In this document: positions 24,661 to 35,412 of the stretch, one piece after another
Layout: each line of letters begins with the position of its first letter
How positions within the stretch are numbered: position 1 is the stretch's first letter
Source of the DNA: Streptomyces griseocarneus
GTDB taxonomy: Bacteria > Actinomycetota > Actinomycetes > Streptomycetales > Streptomycetaceae
Reading direction: 5' to 3'
Assembly: GCA_003674045.1 (NCBI GenBank)
Contig: PENC01000004.1
Coordinates: 310,001 to 374,000 of the forward strand
Length of the DNA stretch: 64,000 nt
Made by a program: the position numbers and the translations under genes
Notes under the pieces: generated by a model
What the model was told of the DNA's origin: nothing
What the model saw: the letters and a program-made list of their open reading frames with translations, nothing else
The model's database searches: none

Positions 24661-25533
24661 GTGCCGCACGACGCTGCGAAGAACCCCCTGCTCCAGGTCA
24701 CCTCCGACGAAGTCGGCGACTGGTACGACACGTTCGGCGAGATCTACCGGCTGACGCTCGGCGAGAGCGTCCACTGCGGCCTCTGGTTCCCGCCGGACGC
24801 GCCCGTCCCGCGGAACCTGGACATGGCAGGCATGTCGTCCGAGGCGCAGGACCGCTACACCGACTACCTCGTCAGCACCCTCGACCCCAAGCCGGGCCAG
24901 CGCGTCCTGGACATCGGCTGCGGCACCGGGCGGACCGCGTTACGGCTGGCCCAGCAGCGTGACGTCCAGGTCACCGGCCTCTCCGTGAGCAAGGAGCAGA
25001 TCGCCGTCGCGAGCCGCCTCGCCGAGGAGCACGGACTCACCGGCCGCCTCACCTTCGAGGTCGCCGACGCGATGCGGCTCCCCTACGAGGACGAGTCGTT
25101 CGACAGCGCCTGGTTCATCGAGAGCATCTGTCACATGGACCGTGCCAAGGCGCTCGCCGAGGCGTGGCGGGTCCTCAAGCCCGGCGCGGACCTCATGGTC
25201 CTGGAATCGGTCGTCACCGAGGAGCTGACCCCGTCCGACATCGCCATCTTCGAGACGGTCTTCGCCGCCAACATCCCGCCGACCCTGCCGGACTTCTTCG
25301 GCCTCGTCGGGAAGACGGGCTTCCACACCCTGGAGCTCAAGGACCTCTCGGCGAACCTGGCCATGACCATGAACGTCATGGCTCTGGGCTTCTACGACCG
25401 GAAAGCCGAATTCGTGGAGCGGTTCGGCCCGGAGTTCGTCGAGGGCGTGATCGCGGGACTGCCGGGCATCCGCGACATCCTGGTCCGCAAGACGCGCTTC
25501 TTCCTGGCGATGCTGCGCAAGCCGGTGGCGTAA
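24661..25533 (+). CDS. Class I SAM-dependent methyltransferase with a TTA codon
   Basis: This 290-residue methyltransferase starts at GTG 24661, seven bases after GGGAGGAAAA. The SAM-binding motif I is [17 protein letters not shown] (about 83-99), followed by [15 protein letters not shown] and [20 protein letters not shown]. The lead-in [23 protein letters not shown] is shared with small-molecule O- or C-methyltransferases of secondary metabolism, so a natural-product substrate is likely but unproven. Leu94 is encoded by TTA (24940-24942), the only in-frame TTA found in a recognised gene here. Translation should therefore depend on the bldA tRNA and be delayed to development. It converges on the FAD monooxygenase gene 34 bases away. 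Confidence 0.88.
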   Translation: MPHDAAKNPLLQVTSDEVGDWYDTFGEIYRLTLGESVHCGLWFPPDAPVPRNLDMAGMSSEAQDRYTDYLVSTLDPKPGQRVLDIGCGTGRTALRLAQQRDVQVTGLSVSKEQIAVASRLAEEHGLTGRLTFEVADAMRLPYEDESFDSAWFIESICHMDRAKALAEAWRVLKPGADLMVLESVVTEELTPSDIAIFETVFAANIPPTLPDFFGLVGKTGFHTLELKDLSANLAMTMNVMALGFYDRKAEFVERFGPEFVEGVIAGLPGIRDILVRKTRFFLAMLRKPVA

Positions 25534-25567
25534 GGGGGGCACCCCACTTCGGCGGGGCGCCGCGCCG

Positions 25568-26590
25568 TCACGCGCGGGCCCCGTGCAGCAGCTGCCGCGG
25601 CACGTCGCCGGAGGCGGAACCGTCGAGGGCGCGGGCGATGACCACCGCGTCCTCCAGGGCCATGCACGCCCCCTGCGCCGCGTACTGGAGCATCGGGTGC
25701 GCCGCGTCACCGAGGAGTGCCACACGGCCGTCGGTCCAGCGGTCGACCGGGTCGCGGTCGCACAGGACCCATTCCCTCCAGTCCTCGCCGAGTGCGAGAA
25801 GCTCCCGGGGCGTGTCGGCGAGGCCGGGCAACTGTCCCAGGACGTGGGCCCTTTCGACCGCCCGGCCGATGACGTGTTCGGTGGCGCCGTTGTCGCGGGT
25901 GGCGACCAGGTTGAGGAACGCGCCGCCGCCGACGGGGTAGTGCACGACGTGCCACTTGGGCCCGGCCCACAGGGCGACCGCGTTCCAGCGCAGTTCGCGC
26001 GGGACACGGGCCATCGGGAGCACCGAGCGGTAGGTGGTGTGGCCGGACACCAGCGGCTCCCCGTCGCCGAGAAGCTGCTGCCGGACCGCTGAGCGGATGC
26101 CGTCGGCCCCGATCAGCACGTGCCCGGTGAAGCGGCGCCCGTCCTCGGTGACGGCCGTGACGGCCCCGCCCCGCTGTTCGTACGACGCGTCGGCCGCCCC
26201 GCCCACCAGGGAGATCCGCCCGGGCCGGGCCCGGCAGGCGTCCAGCAGGGCCCGGTGGAGGTCGACGCGGCGCGCCACCGCGTAGGGGTTGCCGAAGCGC
26301 TCCCGGTAGGTGCCCGCCAGCGGCATGGCGGCGGCCCGCTCGCCCGTCGTGCCGTCCATGAACCGCAGCTCGTCGACGTGCACGGCCCCGGCCCGTACGG
26401 CCCCGCCGACGCCCAGGACGTCCAGCGCGTGGAAGGCGTTCGGCCCGAGCTGGATGCCCGCGCCCAGTTCCCCGAAAGTGCCGTGCCGCTCCAGCACCGC
26501 GACCCGCTCCCCACAAGCGGCCACGCCAACAGCCGCGGCCAGCTCCCCGATGCCGCCCCCGGCGACAAGAACCCCTGCCCCGGCCGTCAT
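25568..26590 (-). CDS. FAD-dependent aromatic hydroxylase, probably decayed
   Basis: This 340-residue member of the salicylate/3-hydroxybenzoate hydroxylase family would normally use FAD and NADH to hydroxylate an aromatic acid. The dinucleotide motif reads VLVAGGGIGELAAA, where the last Gly of GxGxxG has become Glu by one base change. The FAD-ribityl motif VALLGDAAHPMLQYAAQGAC is intact. The chain stops at GDVPRQLLHGARA, where relatives continue about 50-60 residues (typically with a YE..RRPR motif), so the C-terminus is lost, perhaps by frameshift. Both changes suggest reduced or lost function. The ATG at 26590 gives the family N-terminus. It converges on the TTA-containing methyltransferase. 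Confidence 0.8.
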   Translation of the reverse strand: MTAGAGVLVAGGGIGELAAAVGVAACGERVAVLERHGTFGELGAGIQLGPNAFHALDVLGVGGAVRAGAVHVDELRFMDGTTGERAAAMPLAGTYRERFGNPYAVARRVDLHRALLDACRARPGRISLVGGAADASYEQRGGAVTAVTEDGRRFTGHVLIGADGIRSAVRQQLLGDGEPLVSGHTTYRSVLPMARVPRELRWNAVALWAGPKWHVVHYPVGGGAFLNLVATRDNGATEHVIGRAVERAHVLGQLPGLADTPRELLALGEDWREWVLCDRDPVDRWTDGRVALLGDAAHPMLQYAAQGACMALEDAVVIARALDGSASGDVPRQLLHGARA

Positions 26591-26615
26591 GCCGCCGCCC
26601 ACCGCTCCCGAATGA

Positions 26616-26648
26616 GAAAAGCCCCGGGCCAGTGGCCCGGGGCTTTTC
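26616..26648 (-). terminator. Terminator of tRNA-Gly
   Basis: A perfect 15-bp stem GAAAAGCCCCGGGCC / GGCCCGGGGCTTTTC with a three-base loop lies seven bases after the tRNA on the minus strand. Confidence 0.9.
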
Positions 26649-26654
26649 CCGAAG

Positions 26655-26725
26655 AGCGGGTGACGAGAATCGAACTCGCGCTCTGAGCTTGGGAAGCTCA
26701 TGTTCTACCATTAAACTACACCCGC
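26655..26725 (-). tRNA. tRNA-Gly, anticodon CCC
   Basis: The minus strand folds as a complete cloverleaf of 71 bases. The acceptor stem is GCGGGTG/CACCCGC with discriminator T, the D arm contains GTTTAATGGTAGAAC, the anticodon stem TGAGC/GCTCA encloses loop TTCCCAA (anticodon CCC), and the T arm contains GTTCGATTC. CCA is not encoded. A perfect 15-bp hairpin terminator follows. tRNA genes are common integration sites, but no integrase, duplicated tRNA end or foreign segment is present here. Confidence 0.95.
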
Positions 26726-27023
26726 GAAATACACCCGTTTCAGGGCGTCGTATCGTCGCACACTCTACCCCATGCAAAGCCCCCGGCGCACGTGTCGTCG
26801 GGGGTCTCCTTGTATGTGTGGACTCCGTGGCGCGGGTGGGGATGCGGCCGTGGGGGAGGGGAGTTGGGGCGTACCGTTGGGGCGGCATGCCGGGGTGGAA
26901 GTCGTCGCGCGCCGTCGGGAGTGCCGGGTGCGAGTGGTTCGGATACATCCCCTAATGTGGCTTTTGTCTTTCTGGTCGTGCGCCGGGCGCGCGGCCGATA
27001 TCGCCCTGGGGAAAGGGAGCTCT

Positions 27024-27188
27024 ATGGAGCGCACCGTCGTTCGTTGTGCCGAGGGGCACGTGTTCAGCACCGCTTCGTTCCCGATGCAGAATCTCGGTCC
27101 CGGCCGGCTCGGTCCGGGGCGGTTGCTCCGCTGCCCGCGCTGTGCGCGGCTGCGGCACTCCGTTCCGGTGGCCGTACGGAAGTCGTGA
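27024..27188 (+). CDS. Small zinc-ribbon-like protein
   Basis: This is a 54-residue basic protein starting at ATG 27024 after AAGGGAG. It contains VRCAEGHVFSTASFPMQN near the start and RLLRCPRCARLRHSVPV near the end. One CAEGH element and one CPRC pair could together hold a zinc ion in a ribbon or knuckle. Comparable tiny proteins occur in Streptomyces genomes, with no known function. It precedes dcd by about 110 bases in the same orientation and could share its transcript. Confidence 0.65.
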   Translation: MERTVVRCAEGHVFSTASFPMQNLGPGRLGPGRLLRCPRCARLRHSVPVAVRKS

Positions 27189-27297
27189 GGACGAAGCGTG
27201 ATCGCGAAGAGCTGATCACCGAGCGATGAGCGGCGCGCGGGCGCGGTCCACCGGGACCGGGCCCGCGTTGTCCGTCTTCTCCGCGTATCCTCGACCC

Positions 27298-27873
27298 GTG
27301 CTTCTCTCAGACAAGGACATCCGGGCCGAGATCGACGCTGGCCGGGTGCGGCTCGACCCGTACGACGAATCGATGGTGCAGCCCTCGAGCATCGATGTGC
27401 GGCTGGACCGCTACTTCAGGGTGTTCGAGAACCACCGGTACCCCCACATCGACCCCGCCGTCGAGCAGGCGGACCTCACCCGTGAGGTGGTGCCGGACGG
27501 CGACGAGGCGTTCATCCTCCACCCGGGCGAGTTCGTGCTCGCCTCGACGTACGAGGTGATCACGCTTCCCGACAACATCGCGTCGCGGCTGGAGGGCAAG
27601 TCCAGCCTCGGCCGACTGGGTCTGCTGACCCACTCCACGGCGGGCTTCATCGACCCCGGCTTCTCCGGTCACGTGACGCTGGAGCTGTCGAACATGGCCA
27701 CGCTGCCGATCAAGCTCTGGCCGGGGATGAAGATCGGGCAGCTGTGCATGTTCCGGCTGTCGTCACCCGTCGAGCATCCTTACGGGTCCGCCAAGCACGG
27801 CTCCCGCTACCAGGGACAGCGTGGGCCGACGGCCTCGCGCTCCTTCCAGAACTTCCATCGCACGCAGGTCTGA
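27298..27873 (+). CDS. dcd: dCTP deaminase
   Basis: This 191-residue trimeric enzyme converts dCTP to dUTP for thymidylate synthesis; some actinobacterial members also hydrolyse dUTP to dUMP. The start is the GTG at 27298 ([15 protein letters not shown]). Family blocks are [17 protein letters not shown], the nucleotide-binding [26 protein letters not shown] with the catalytic Glu in VTLELSN, and the C-terminal [16 protein letters not shown], which closes over the phosphates. It is followed after 29 bases by a phosphoribosyltransferase gene, and the pair forms a nucleotide-metabolism unit. Confidence 0.96.
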   Translation: MLLSDKDIRAEIDAGRVRLDPYDESMVQPSSIDVRLDRYFRVFENHRYPHIDPAVEQADLTREVVPDGDEAFILHPGEFVLASTYEVITLPDNIASRLEGKSSLGRLGLLTHSTAGFIDPGFSGHVTLELSNMATLPIKLWPGMKIGQLCMFRLSSPVEHPYGSAKHGSRYQGQRGPTASRSFQNFHRTQV

Positions 27874-27902
27874 GGACCAGGGAAACAGGGCGAAGAGCAA
27901 CA

Positions 27903-28400
27903 GTGAGTGACGTACGCGAGAACCTGACCTACCCGATCTTCGGGCAGGCCATCCGTGAGCTGGCGCAGACCATCGCGGACGACGGCTACGAGCCGGACAT
28001 CATCCTCTCCATCGCGCGCGGCGGCGTCTTCGTCGCGGGCGGCCTGGCGTACGCGCTGGACTGCAAGAACATCCACCTGGTCAACGTGGAGTTCTACACG
28101 GGCGTCGGTGCCACGCTCGAGATGCCCGTCATGCTCGCGCCCGTCCCGAACGCGATCGACTTCTCCAACAAGAAGGTCCTGATCGCCGACGACGTCGCCG
28201 ACACCGGCAAGACCCTCAAGCTCGTGCACGACTTCTGCCTGGACCACGTCGCCGAGGTCCGCAGCGCGGTCATCTACGAGAAGCCGCAGTCGCTGGTGAA
28301 GTGCGAGTACGTCTGGAAGCGCACGGACGACTGGATCAACTTCCCGTGGAGCGTCGAGCCGCCGGTCGTGCGCCGTGAGGGCCAGGTCCTCGACGCGTGA
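27903..28400 (+). CDS. Purine-type phosphoribosyltransferase
   Basis: This 165-residue type I phosphoribosyltransferase starts at GTG 27903. The PRPP-binding loop is VLIADDVADTGKTL (about residues 94-107), and ILSIARGGVFVAGGLAYAL is the PPi-loop region. Substrate-hood residues are not diagnostic; hypoxanthine/xanthine salvage is the likeliest role given family resemblance and the neighbouring dcd. The strong hairpin at 28434-28469 ends the transcript and also faces the convergent Yip1 gene. Confidence 0.85.
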   Translation: MSDVRENLTYPIFGQAIRELAQTIADDGYEPDIILSIARGGVFVAGGLAYALDCKNIHLVNVEFYTGVGATLEMPVMLAPVPNAIDFSNKKVLIADDVADTGKTLKLVHDFCLDHVAEVRSAVIYEKPQSLVKCEYVWKRTDDWINFPWSVEPPVVRREGQVLDA

Positions 28401-28433
28401 GCGCGTAGCGGTCGGCAGCGGTCGCAGTCGCAC

Positions 28434-28469
28434 GAAAGGGCCCCGGTCGCTCCCGACCGGGGCCCTTTC
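28434..28469. terminator. Bidirectional terminator
   Basis: A perfect 16-bp stem (28434-28449 with 28454-28469), GAAAGGGCCCCGGTCG, encloses loop CTCC. It sits between convergent genes and is A/T-flanked on both sides of the stem, so it can serve both strands. Confidence 0.85.
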
Positions 28470-28502
28470 GTCAGCTTCGTCGGCGTGTGCGGCCTGCGCT
28501 CG

Positions 28503-29486
28503 TCAGAACGTGCCCAGCTTGATGATCGACAGCAGGGCGATCAGCTGGATCGAGGACGCGGCCAGCGCCTTCGGCCACGGCAGGTCGTGCGACTTGCTCA
28601 CCATCGAGGTGAACATCGCGCCCGCCGCCAGCCACGTGGCCCAGCCCAGCACCTGGACGACCGTGCTGTCGCCGCCGAGGAACATCGCCACGAGCAGCCG
28701 CGGCGCGTCCGTGATCGACATGATCAGCATCGACAGGCCGACCGTCGGCTGCCATATGCCGTCGCCGCCCAGCTGCCGGGCGAGGGTGTGCGTGACGGCG
28801 CCCAGGATCAGCCCGGAGATCACCACGATGACGCCGGTGATCAGCACCTCGGGGACGCTGTTCGAGACCGTGGCCTTCAGGACGTCGTCGCGGGCCTTGT
28901 CGAAGCCGAAGACGGCGAGCAGGCCGTAGACGAAGGTGACGATCAGGGCGGGCGCCCACACCGCGTGGTCGCGCATCTGCCAGAACGTGGCGTTCGGCCG
29001 CAGCACGATGCCCTTCAGCAGCTCCTTCCACGGCAGCCGCGGCCCCGAGGGCGGCGCGGGGGCCGTCTGCTGCCCGGCGCGGTAGGTGTCGCCCGAGCTG
29101 TACGCCCCCGTGTCGTACCCGCCGTCGTCCCCGTACGGGCCATAGGCGTCCGGGGCCTCGCCGACGCCGAACTGCTGGGTGTGGCCCGGGTTGTCGGAAC
29201 GGCCGTAGTACGGGTCCTGCTGGGGCGGCTGGTGTCCCTGCGGCCGGGCGTACGGGTCGTAGCCCTGCTGCGGACCGGCGTCGGGCGCGCCGAAGTACTC
29301 CGGCTCGTCGTAGCCCGACGGCTGCTGCCATTGCTGACCGTAGCCCTGGCCGCTGCCCTGGCCACCGCCGTAGGGGTCACCGCCCTGGCCGCTGTACGGA
29401 GCCTGGTACTGCCCCTGGCGCTGTCCTTGCTGCGCGGGGCCGGGGTGCTGAGAGTCCCCGCCGCGTCCCATCCTGAATCCAGCCAC
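28503..29486 (-). CDS. Yip1-domain membrane protein with low-complexity N-terminus
   Basis: This protein of about 327 residues has a long N-terminal region (about 1-150) rich in Gln, Gly, Tyr and Pro (GQGYGQQWQQPSGYDEPEYF is typical), followed by a Yip1-type domain with about five membrane helices (WAPALIVTFVYGLLAVFGF, PEVLITGVIVVISGLILGA, VVQVLGWATWLAAGAM, IQLIALLSIIKLG). The role of bacterial Yip1 proteins is unknown. The GTG at 29486 (VAGFRMGRGG) was chosen; the ATG at 29471 is equally possible, and upstream starts would lengthen a non-coding-looking leader. Confidence 0.8.
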   Translation of the reverse strand: MAGFRMGRGGDSQHPGPAQQGQRQGQYQAPYSGQGGDPYGGGQGSGQGYGQQWQQPSGYDEPEYFGAPDAGPQQGYDPYARPQGHQPPQQDPYYGRSDNPGHTQQFGVGEAPDAYGPYGDDGGYDTGAYSSGDTYRAGQQTAPAPPSGPRLPWKELLKGIVLRPNATFWQMRDHAVWAPALIVTFVYGLLAVFGFDKARDDVLKATVSNSVPEVLITGVIVVISGLILGAVTHTLARQLGGDGIWQPTVGLSMLIMSITDAPRLLVAMFLGGDSTVVQVLGWATWLAAGAMFTSMVSKSHDLPWPKALAASSIQLIALLSIIKLGTF

Positions 29487-29611
29487 CCTTCGAACGTACC
29501 CGCTCCACCGCGACACGGACCCCGGGCCCCGGGAAACATCCGGGCCATTGGGGCGGAGCTGTGACATCCCCTAGGGGGAAGGGAGGGGCGCACGTCCCCC
29601 TGGGGGAGGGT

Positions 29612-30187
29612 TTACGAAGACGGGTAGCGGTTGAATTCGGAGGTGTCGACGGTCCACTCGCCGACGGCGATCTTGTCGCCGAAGACGTAGTCGGTACGGG
29701 AGCGGTAGCAGCGCCGCCCTTCGCTGTCGACGTCCTGCGGGTCGGACATGACCGTTGCGGTCCCGTTCCGTGGATTGACCAGGAGGTACAGCGGAATGGC
29801 CATGGCCGCGGAGTCGTACGCCCGCTGAGCGTCGTGCACCTCTCCCAGGGGAGGGACGATGTCGGCGGCCAGCCCGAGGTCTCGCGGATCGATCCCTCCG
29901 GGGAGGAGCATGGCCGCTTCAGGTAGCACGATGACTGCTGGCCGACGCAGGATGCCGAGCGTGGCGTCCTCCACCCCGCCCCAGTTGTGGGCCACCCAGC
30001 CCTCGGCGAGCTGCCGGTCCAGCTGGCGCCGCAGCAAGTAGGCGTTGTATTGGTACTGCCGGGGGGACGACACCATCAGGATGATGCTGCTACCGCTGAT
30101 CTCGAAGCGTTTGGCGGTGTCCGGCGCGTGATCCGGCGCGTATCGGTGCAGTTCCTCGGCGATGGCCAGGACACGGGCGTACTCCAT
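29612..30187 (-). CDS. Divergent Uma2-family protein, nuclease residues missing
   Basis: This 191-residue protein has the Uma2 (DUF820) layout: FEISGSSIILMVSS near residue 28, a helix of QYNAYLLRRQLDRQL, RRPAVIVLPEAAM and AIPLYLLVNPRNGTATV. The PD-(D/E)xK positions visible in the intact homologue at 61800 (Asp in ARPDGVLVP, Glu in VEVTS, Lys in RQEKPAAYA) are absent or replaced here (RRPAVIVLP, ADIVPP, DAQRAYDSA). Nuclease activity is therefore unlikely. The start is the ATG at 30187. The function of Uma2 proteins, which are abundant in Streptomyces, is unknown. Confidence 0.72.
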   Translation of the reverse strand: MEYARVLAIAEELHRYAPDHAPDTAKRFEISGSSIILMVSSPRQYQYNAYLLRRQLDRQLAEGWVAHNWGGVEDATLGILRRPAVIVLPEAAMLLPGGIDPRDLGLAADIVPPLGEVHDAQRAYDSAAMAIPLYLLVNPRNGTATVMSDPQDVDSEGRRCYRSRTDYVFGDKIAVGEWTVDTSEFNRYPSS

Positions 30188-30256
30188 GACACGGCTCCTG
30201 CTGTGCGGCGGGGCGCGGACACCTTCGCGCTCAGCGTCCCACGCCCCTACGACAAC

Positions 30257-30290
30257 GGCCGGGCCCCGCGATCACTCGCGGGGCCCGGCC
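30257..30290 (-). terminator. Terminator of the iron-sulfur oxidoreductase gene
   Basis: A perfect 15-bp stem GGCCGGGCCCCGCGA / TCGCGGGGCCCGGCC with loop TCAC lies 19 bases after the stop of the minus-strand gene. Confidence 0.82.
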
Positions 30291-30309
30291 GTGCGCGTCC
30301 GCGCGGGTG

Positions 30310-32580
30310 CTACTTCACCGGCTCCGGGTCCGGCTCCGGCGCGTCCGCCGTCTCGCCGTCGCCCTCCGGTTCGACCGGGGTCTTCACCGATTCGAGCAGC
30401 AGCTGCGCGACGTCGACGACCTGGATGGACTCCTTGGCCTTGCCGTCGTTCTTCTTGCCGTTGACCGAGTCGGTCAGCATGACGAGGCAGAAGGGGCAGG
30501 CGGTGGAGACGATGTCCGGGTTGAGGGAGAGGGCCTCGTCCACGCGCTCGTTGTTGATGCGCTTGCCGATGCGCTCCTCCATCCACATGCGCGCGCCGCC
30601 GGCGCCGCAGCAGAAGCCGCGCTCCTTGTGGCGGTGCATCTCCTCGTTCCGCAGGCCCGGCACCTTCGCGATGATCTCGCGCGGGGGCGTGTAGACCTTG
30701 TTGTGGCGGCCCAGGTAGCAGGGGTCGTGATAGGTGATCAGACCCTCGACCGGGGTGACCGGGATCAGCCTGCCCTCGTCGATCAGGTGCTGGAGCAGCT
30801 GTGTGTGGTGGATGACCTCGTACTCGCCGCCGAGCTGCGGGTACTCGTTGGCGATCGTGTTGAAGCAGTGCGGGCAGGTCGCGACGATCTTCTTCTTGGC
30901 CTTCTCGACCTTCACGCCCTCTTCGGCGTCCTCACCGAACGCCATGTTGAGCATCTCGACGTTCTGCTGGCCCAGCTGCTGGAAGAGGAACTCGTTGCCC
31001 AGGCGGCGGGCCGAGTCACCGGTGCAGTTCTCGTCGCCGCCCATGATCGCGAACTTCACGCCCGCCATGTGCAGCAGCTCGGCGAAGGCCTTGGTGGTCT
31101 TCTTGGCGCGGTCCTCCAGGGCGCCCGCGCAACCCACCCAGTAGAGGTAGTCGACCTCGGTGAGGTCCTCGATGTCCTTGCCGACGACCGGGACCTCGAA
31201 GTCGACCTCCTTGGTCCACTGCAGGCGCTGCTTCTTCGCCAGGCCCCAGGGGTTGCCCTTCTTCTCCAGGTTCTTGAGCATCGTGCCCGCCTCGGACGGG
31301 AAGGCGCTCTCGATCATCACCTGGTAGCGGCGCATGTCGACGATGTGGTCGACGTGCTCGATGTCGACCGGGCACTGCTCGACGCAGGCGCCGCAGGTGG
31401 TGCAGGACCACAGGACGTCCGGGTCGATGACGCCGTTCTCCTCCAGCGTGCCGATGAGCGGGCGCTCGGCCTCCGCCTTCGCGGCGGCCGGGACGTCCTT
31501 CAGCTGCTCCTCGGTGCCCTTCTCCGCGCCCTCGGCGTCCTTGCCGCCGCCGGCGAGCAGGTACGGCGCCTTGGCGTGCGCGTGATCGCGCAGCGACATG
31601 ATGAGCAGCTTCGGGGAGAGCGGCTTGCCGGTGTTCCAGGCGGGGCACTGCGACTGGCAGCGGCCGCACTCGGTGCAGGTGTCGAAGTCGAGCAGGCCCT
31701 TCCAGGAGAAGTGCTCGATCTGGGAGACGCCGAACTGGTCGTCCTCGCCCGGGTCCTCGAAGTCGATCGGCTTGCCGGCGCTCGTCATCGGCAGCAGCGC
31801 GCCGAGGGCGACGTCACCGCTGGACTCGCGCTTGAACCAGATGTTGGGGAAGGCCAGGAAACGGTGCCAGGCCACGCCCATGTCGGTCTTGAGGGAGATC
31901 GTGATCATCCAGATGAAGGACGTCGCGATCTTGATCATGGCGACCAGGTAGGTGAGGTTCTGCAGCGTCTCCAGGCTCAGCCCGCGGAAGGCCACGACCA
32001 GCGGGTACGAGGCGAAGTAGCCGGCCTCGTAGCTCTCGACCCCGTGCTGGGCGCCCTCCAGGCCGCGCAGCGTGACGATCGAGCAGCCGACGATGAGGAT
32101 GACGGCCTCGACGAAGTAGGCCTGGCCGAAGTTGGAGCCCGCGAAGCGGGACTTGCGGCCCGGCTTGCCCGGCTTGCTCAGCTGCCGGACGACGATCAGG
32201 GTGAGGATGCCCAGCGTGGTCGTCGTGGCGAAGAACTCGACCCAGAGCTCGTACGGCAGCCATTCGCCGATGAACGGCAGCAGCCAGTCGGCCTTGAAGA
32301 GCTGGCCGACGGCGTTGACGATCGTGATCAGCAGGGAGAAGAAGCCCAGCGCCACGCCCCAGTGGGCGACACCGATCATGCCCCACTGGTTCATACGGGT
32401 GTGGCCGAGGAACTCCTTGGCCACCGTGACGGTGCGGCGGGCGGGATCGTCGGTGCGGGTGCCCTTGGGCACCGGCTGGCCCAGCCGCATGTGCTGGTAG
32501 ATCTGCAGCGCGGCGCGGCCGAGCAGCGCGACGCCGACCGCGATGAGGACCAGCGACACGATGATCGCGGCGAGTTGCAT
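30310..32580 (-). CDS. Membrane (Fe-S)-binding oxidoreductase, HdrD/GlpC-like
   Basis: This 756-residue protein combines a membrane-anchor half with an iron-sulfur half, as in quinone-linked electron-transfer reductases. Five or six membrane helices span about 1-260, starting IIVSLVLIAVGVALLG. Two ferredoxin-like clusters follow: CTECGRCQSQCP and CTTCGACVEQCPVD. Two CCG-type domains come next, seen as ENCTGDSARRLG with CPHCFNTIANEYPQL, and YHDPCYLGRHN with FCCGAGGARMWMEE and ACPFC. It probably moves electrons between a dehydrogenase or ETF and the quinone pool; the partner is unknown and the nearby genes give no hint. The ATG at 32580 is used. A terminator follows at 30257-30290. Confidence 0.9.
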   Translation of the reverse strand: MQLAAIIVSLVLIAVGVALLGRAALQIYQHMRLGQPVPKGTRTDDPARRTVTVAKEFLGHTRMNQWGMIGVAHWGVALGFFSLLITIVNAVGQLFKADWLLPFIGEWLPYELWVEFFATTTTLGILTLIVVRQLSKPGKPGRKSRFAGSNFGQAYFVEAVILIVGCSIVTLRGLEGAQHGVESYEAGYFASYPLVVAFRGLSLETLQNLTYLVAMIKIATSFIWMITISLKTDMGVAWHRFLAFPNIWFKRESSGDVALGALLPMTSAGKPIDFEDPGEDDQFGVSQIEHFSWKGLLDFDTCTECGRCQSQCPAWNTGKPLSPKLLIMSLRDHAHAKAPYLLAGGGKDAEGAEKGTEEQLKDVPAAAKAEAERPLIGTLEENGVIDPDVLWSCTTCGACVEQCPVDIEHVDHIVDMRRYQVMIESAFPSEAGTMLKNLEKKGNPWGLAKKQRLQWTKEVDFEVPVVGKDIEDLTEVDYLYWVGCAGALEDRAKKTTKAFAELLHMAGVKFAIMGGDENCTGDSARRLGNEFLFQQLGQQNVEMLNMAFGEDAEEGVKVEKAKKKIVATCPHCFNTIANEYPQLGGEYEVIHHTQLLQHLIDEGRLIPVTPVEGLITYHDPCYLGRHNKVYTPPREIIAKVPGLRNEEMHRHKERGFCCGAGGARMWMEERIGKRINNERVDEALSLNPDIVSTACPFCLVMLTDSVNGKKNDGKAKESIQVVDVAQLLLESVKTPVEPEGDGETADAPEPDPEPVK

Positions 32581-32777
32581 GGGAGGGCTCCTCGGACCTG
32601 CGAGAGCGGGAATTACTAATGGGTAACTTATCCAGTCCGTACGAGACTACTCACTCCCGGCCGCGCGCCATACCCGCAGCGCCGGTGATCTGCGTCGCGC
32701 AAGCGGCCCTCGCTCGCGCCCGTGCGGCCCGTATGTCCGCCCCGCCGGCCGTCGGTGACTGTAAGGCTGACATAAAA

Positions 32778-32798
32778 GTTGAGTCGGCCCGACTCAGG
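32778..32798. promoter_or_regulatory. HAIR site 1 (HspR operator) of the dnaK operon
   Basis: GTTGAGT-CGGCCCG-ACTCAGG fits the HspR-associated inverted repeat CTTGAGT-N7-ACTCAAG. It lies about 90 bases upstream of dnaK, just before a TTGACA hexamer (32803-32808) that is a candidate -35. Confidence 0.9.
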
Positions 32799-32806
32799 TC
32801 CGTTGA

Positions 32807-35370
<2,564 letters not shown>

Positions 35371-35412
35371 CGTGATGACCGACCGCAGTGACCGGAAGGA
35401 GGGGCGCCGGGG

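Noticed and set aside
26655..26725. tRNA-Gly as the attachment site of an integrated element
   Set aside because: No integrase, no duplicated tRNA 3' end and no compositionally odd block adjoin it; both sides are ordinary chromosomal genes.
27226..27297. Upstream extension of dcd to an ATG at 27226
   Set aside because: The GTG at 27298 gives the exact conserved dCTP deaminase N-terminus; the extension has no family match.
29570..29611. Short palindromes CCCCTAGGGG and CCCCCTGGGGG as a possible structured RNA
   Set aside because: The two dyads are very short and G/C-simple, and do not assemble into a recognised RNA motif; chance in GC-rich DNA is likely.
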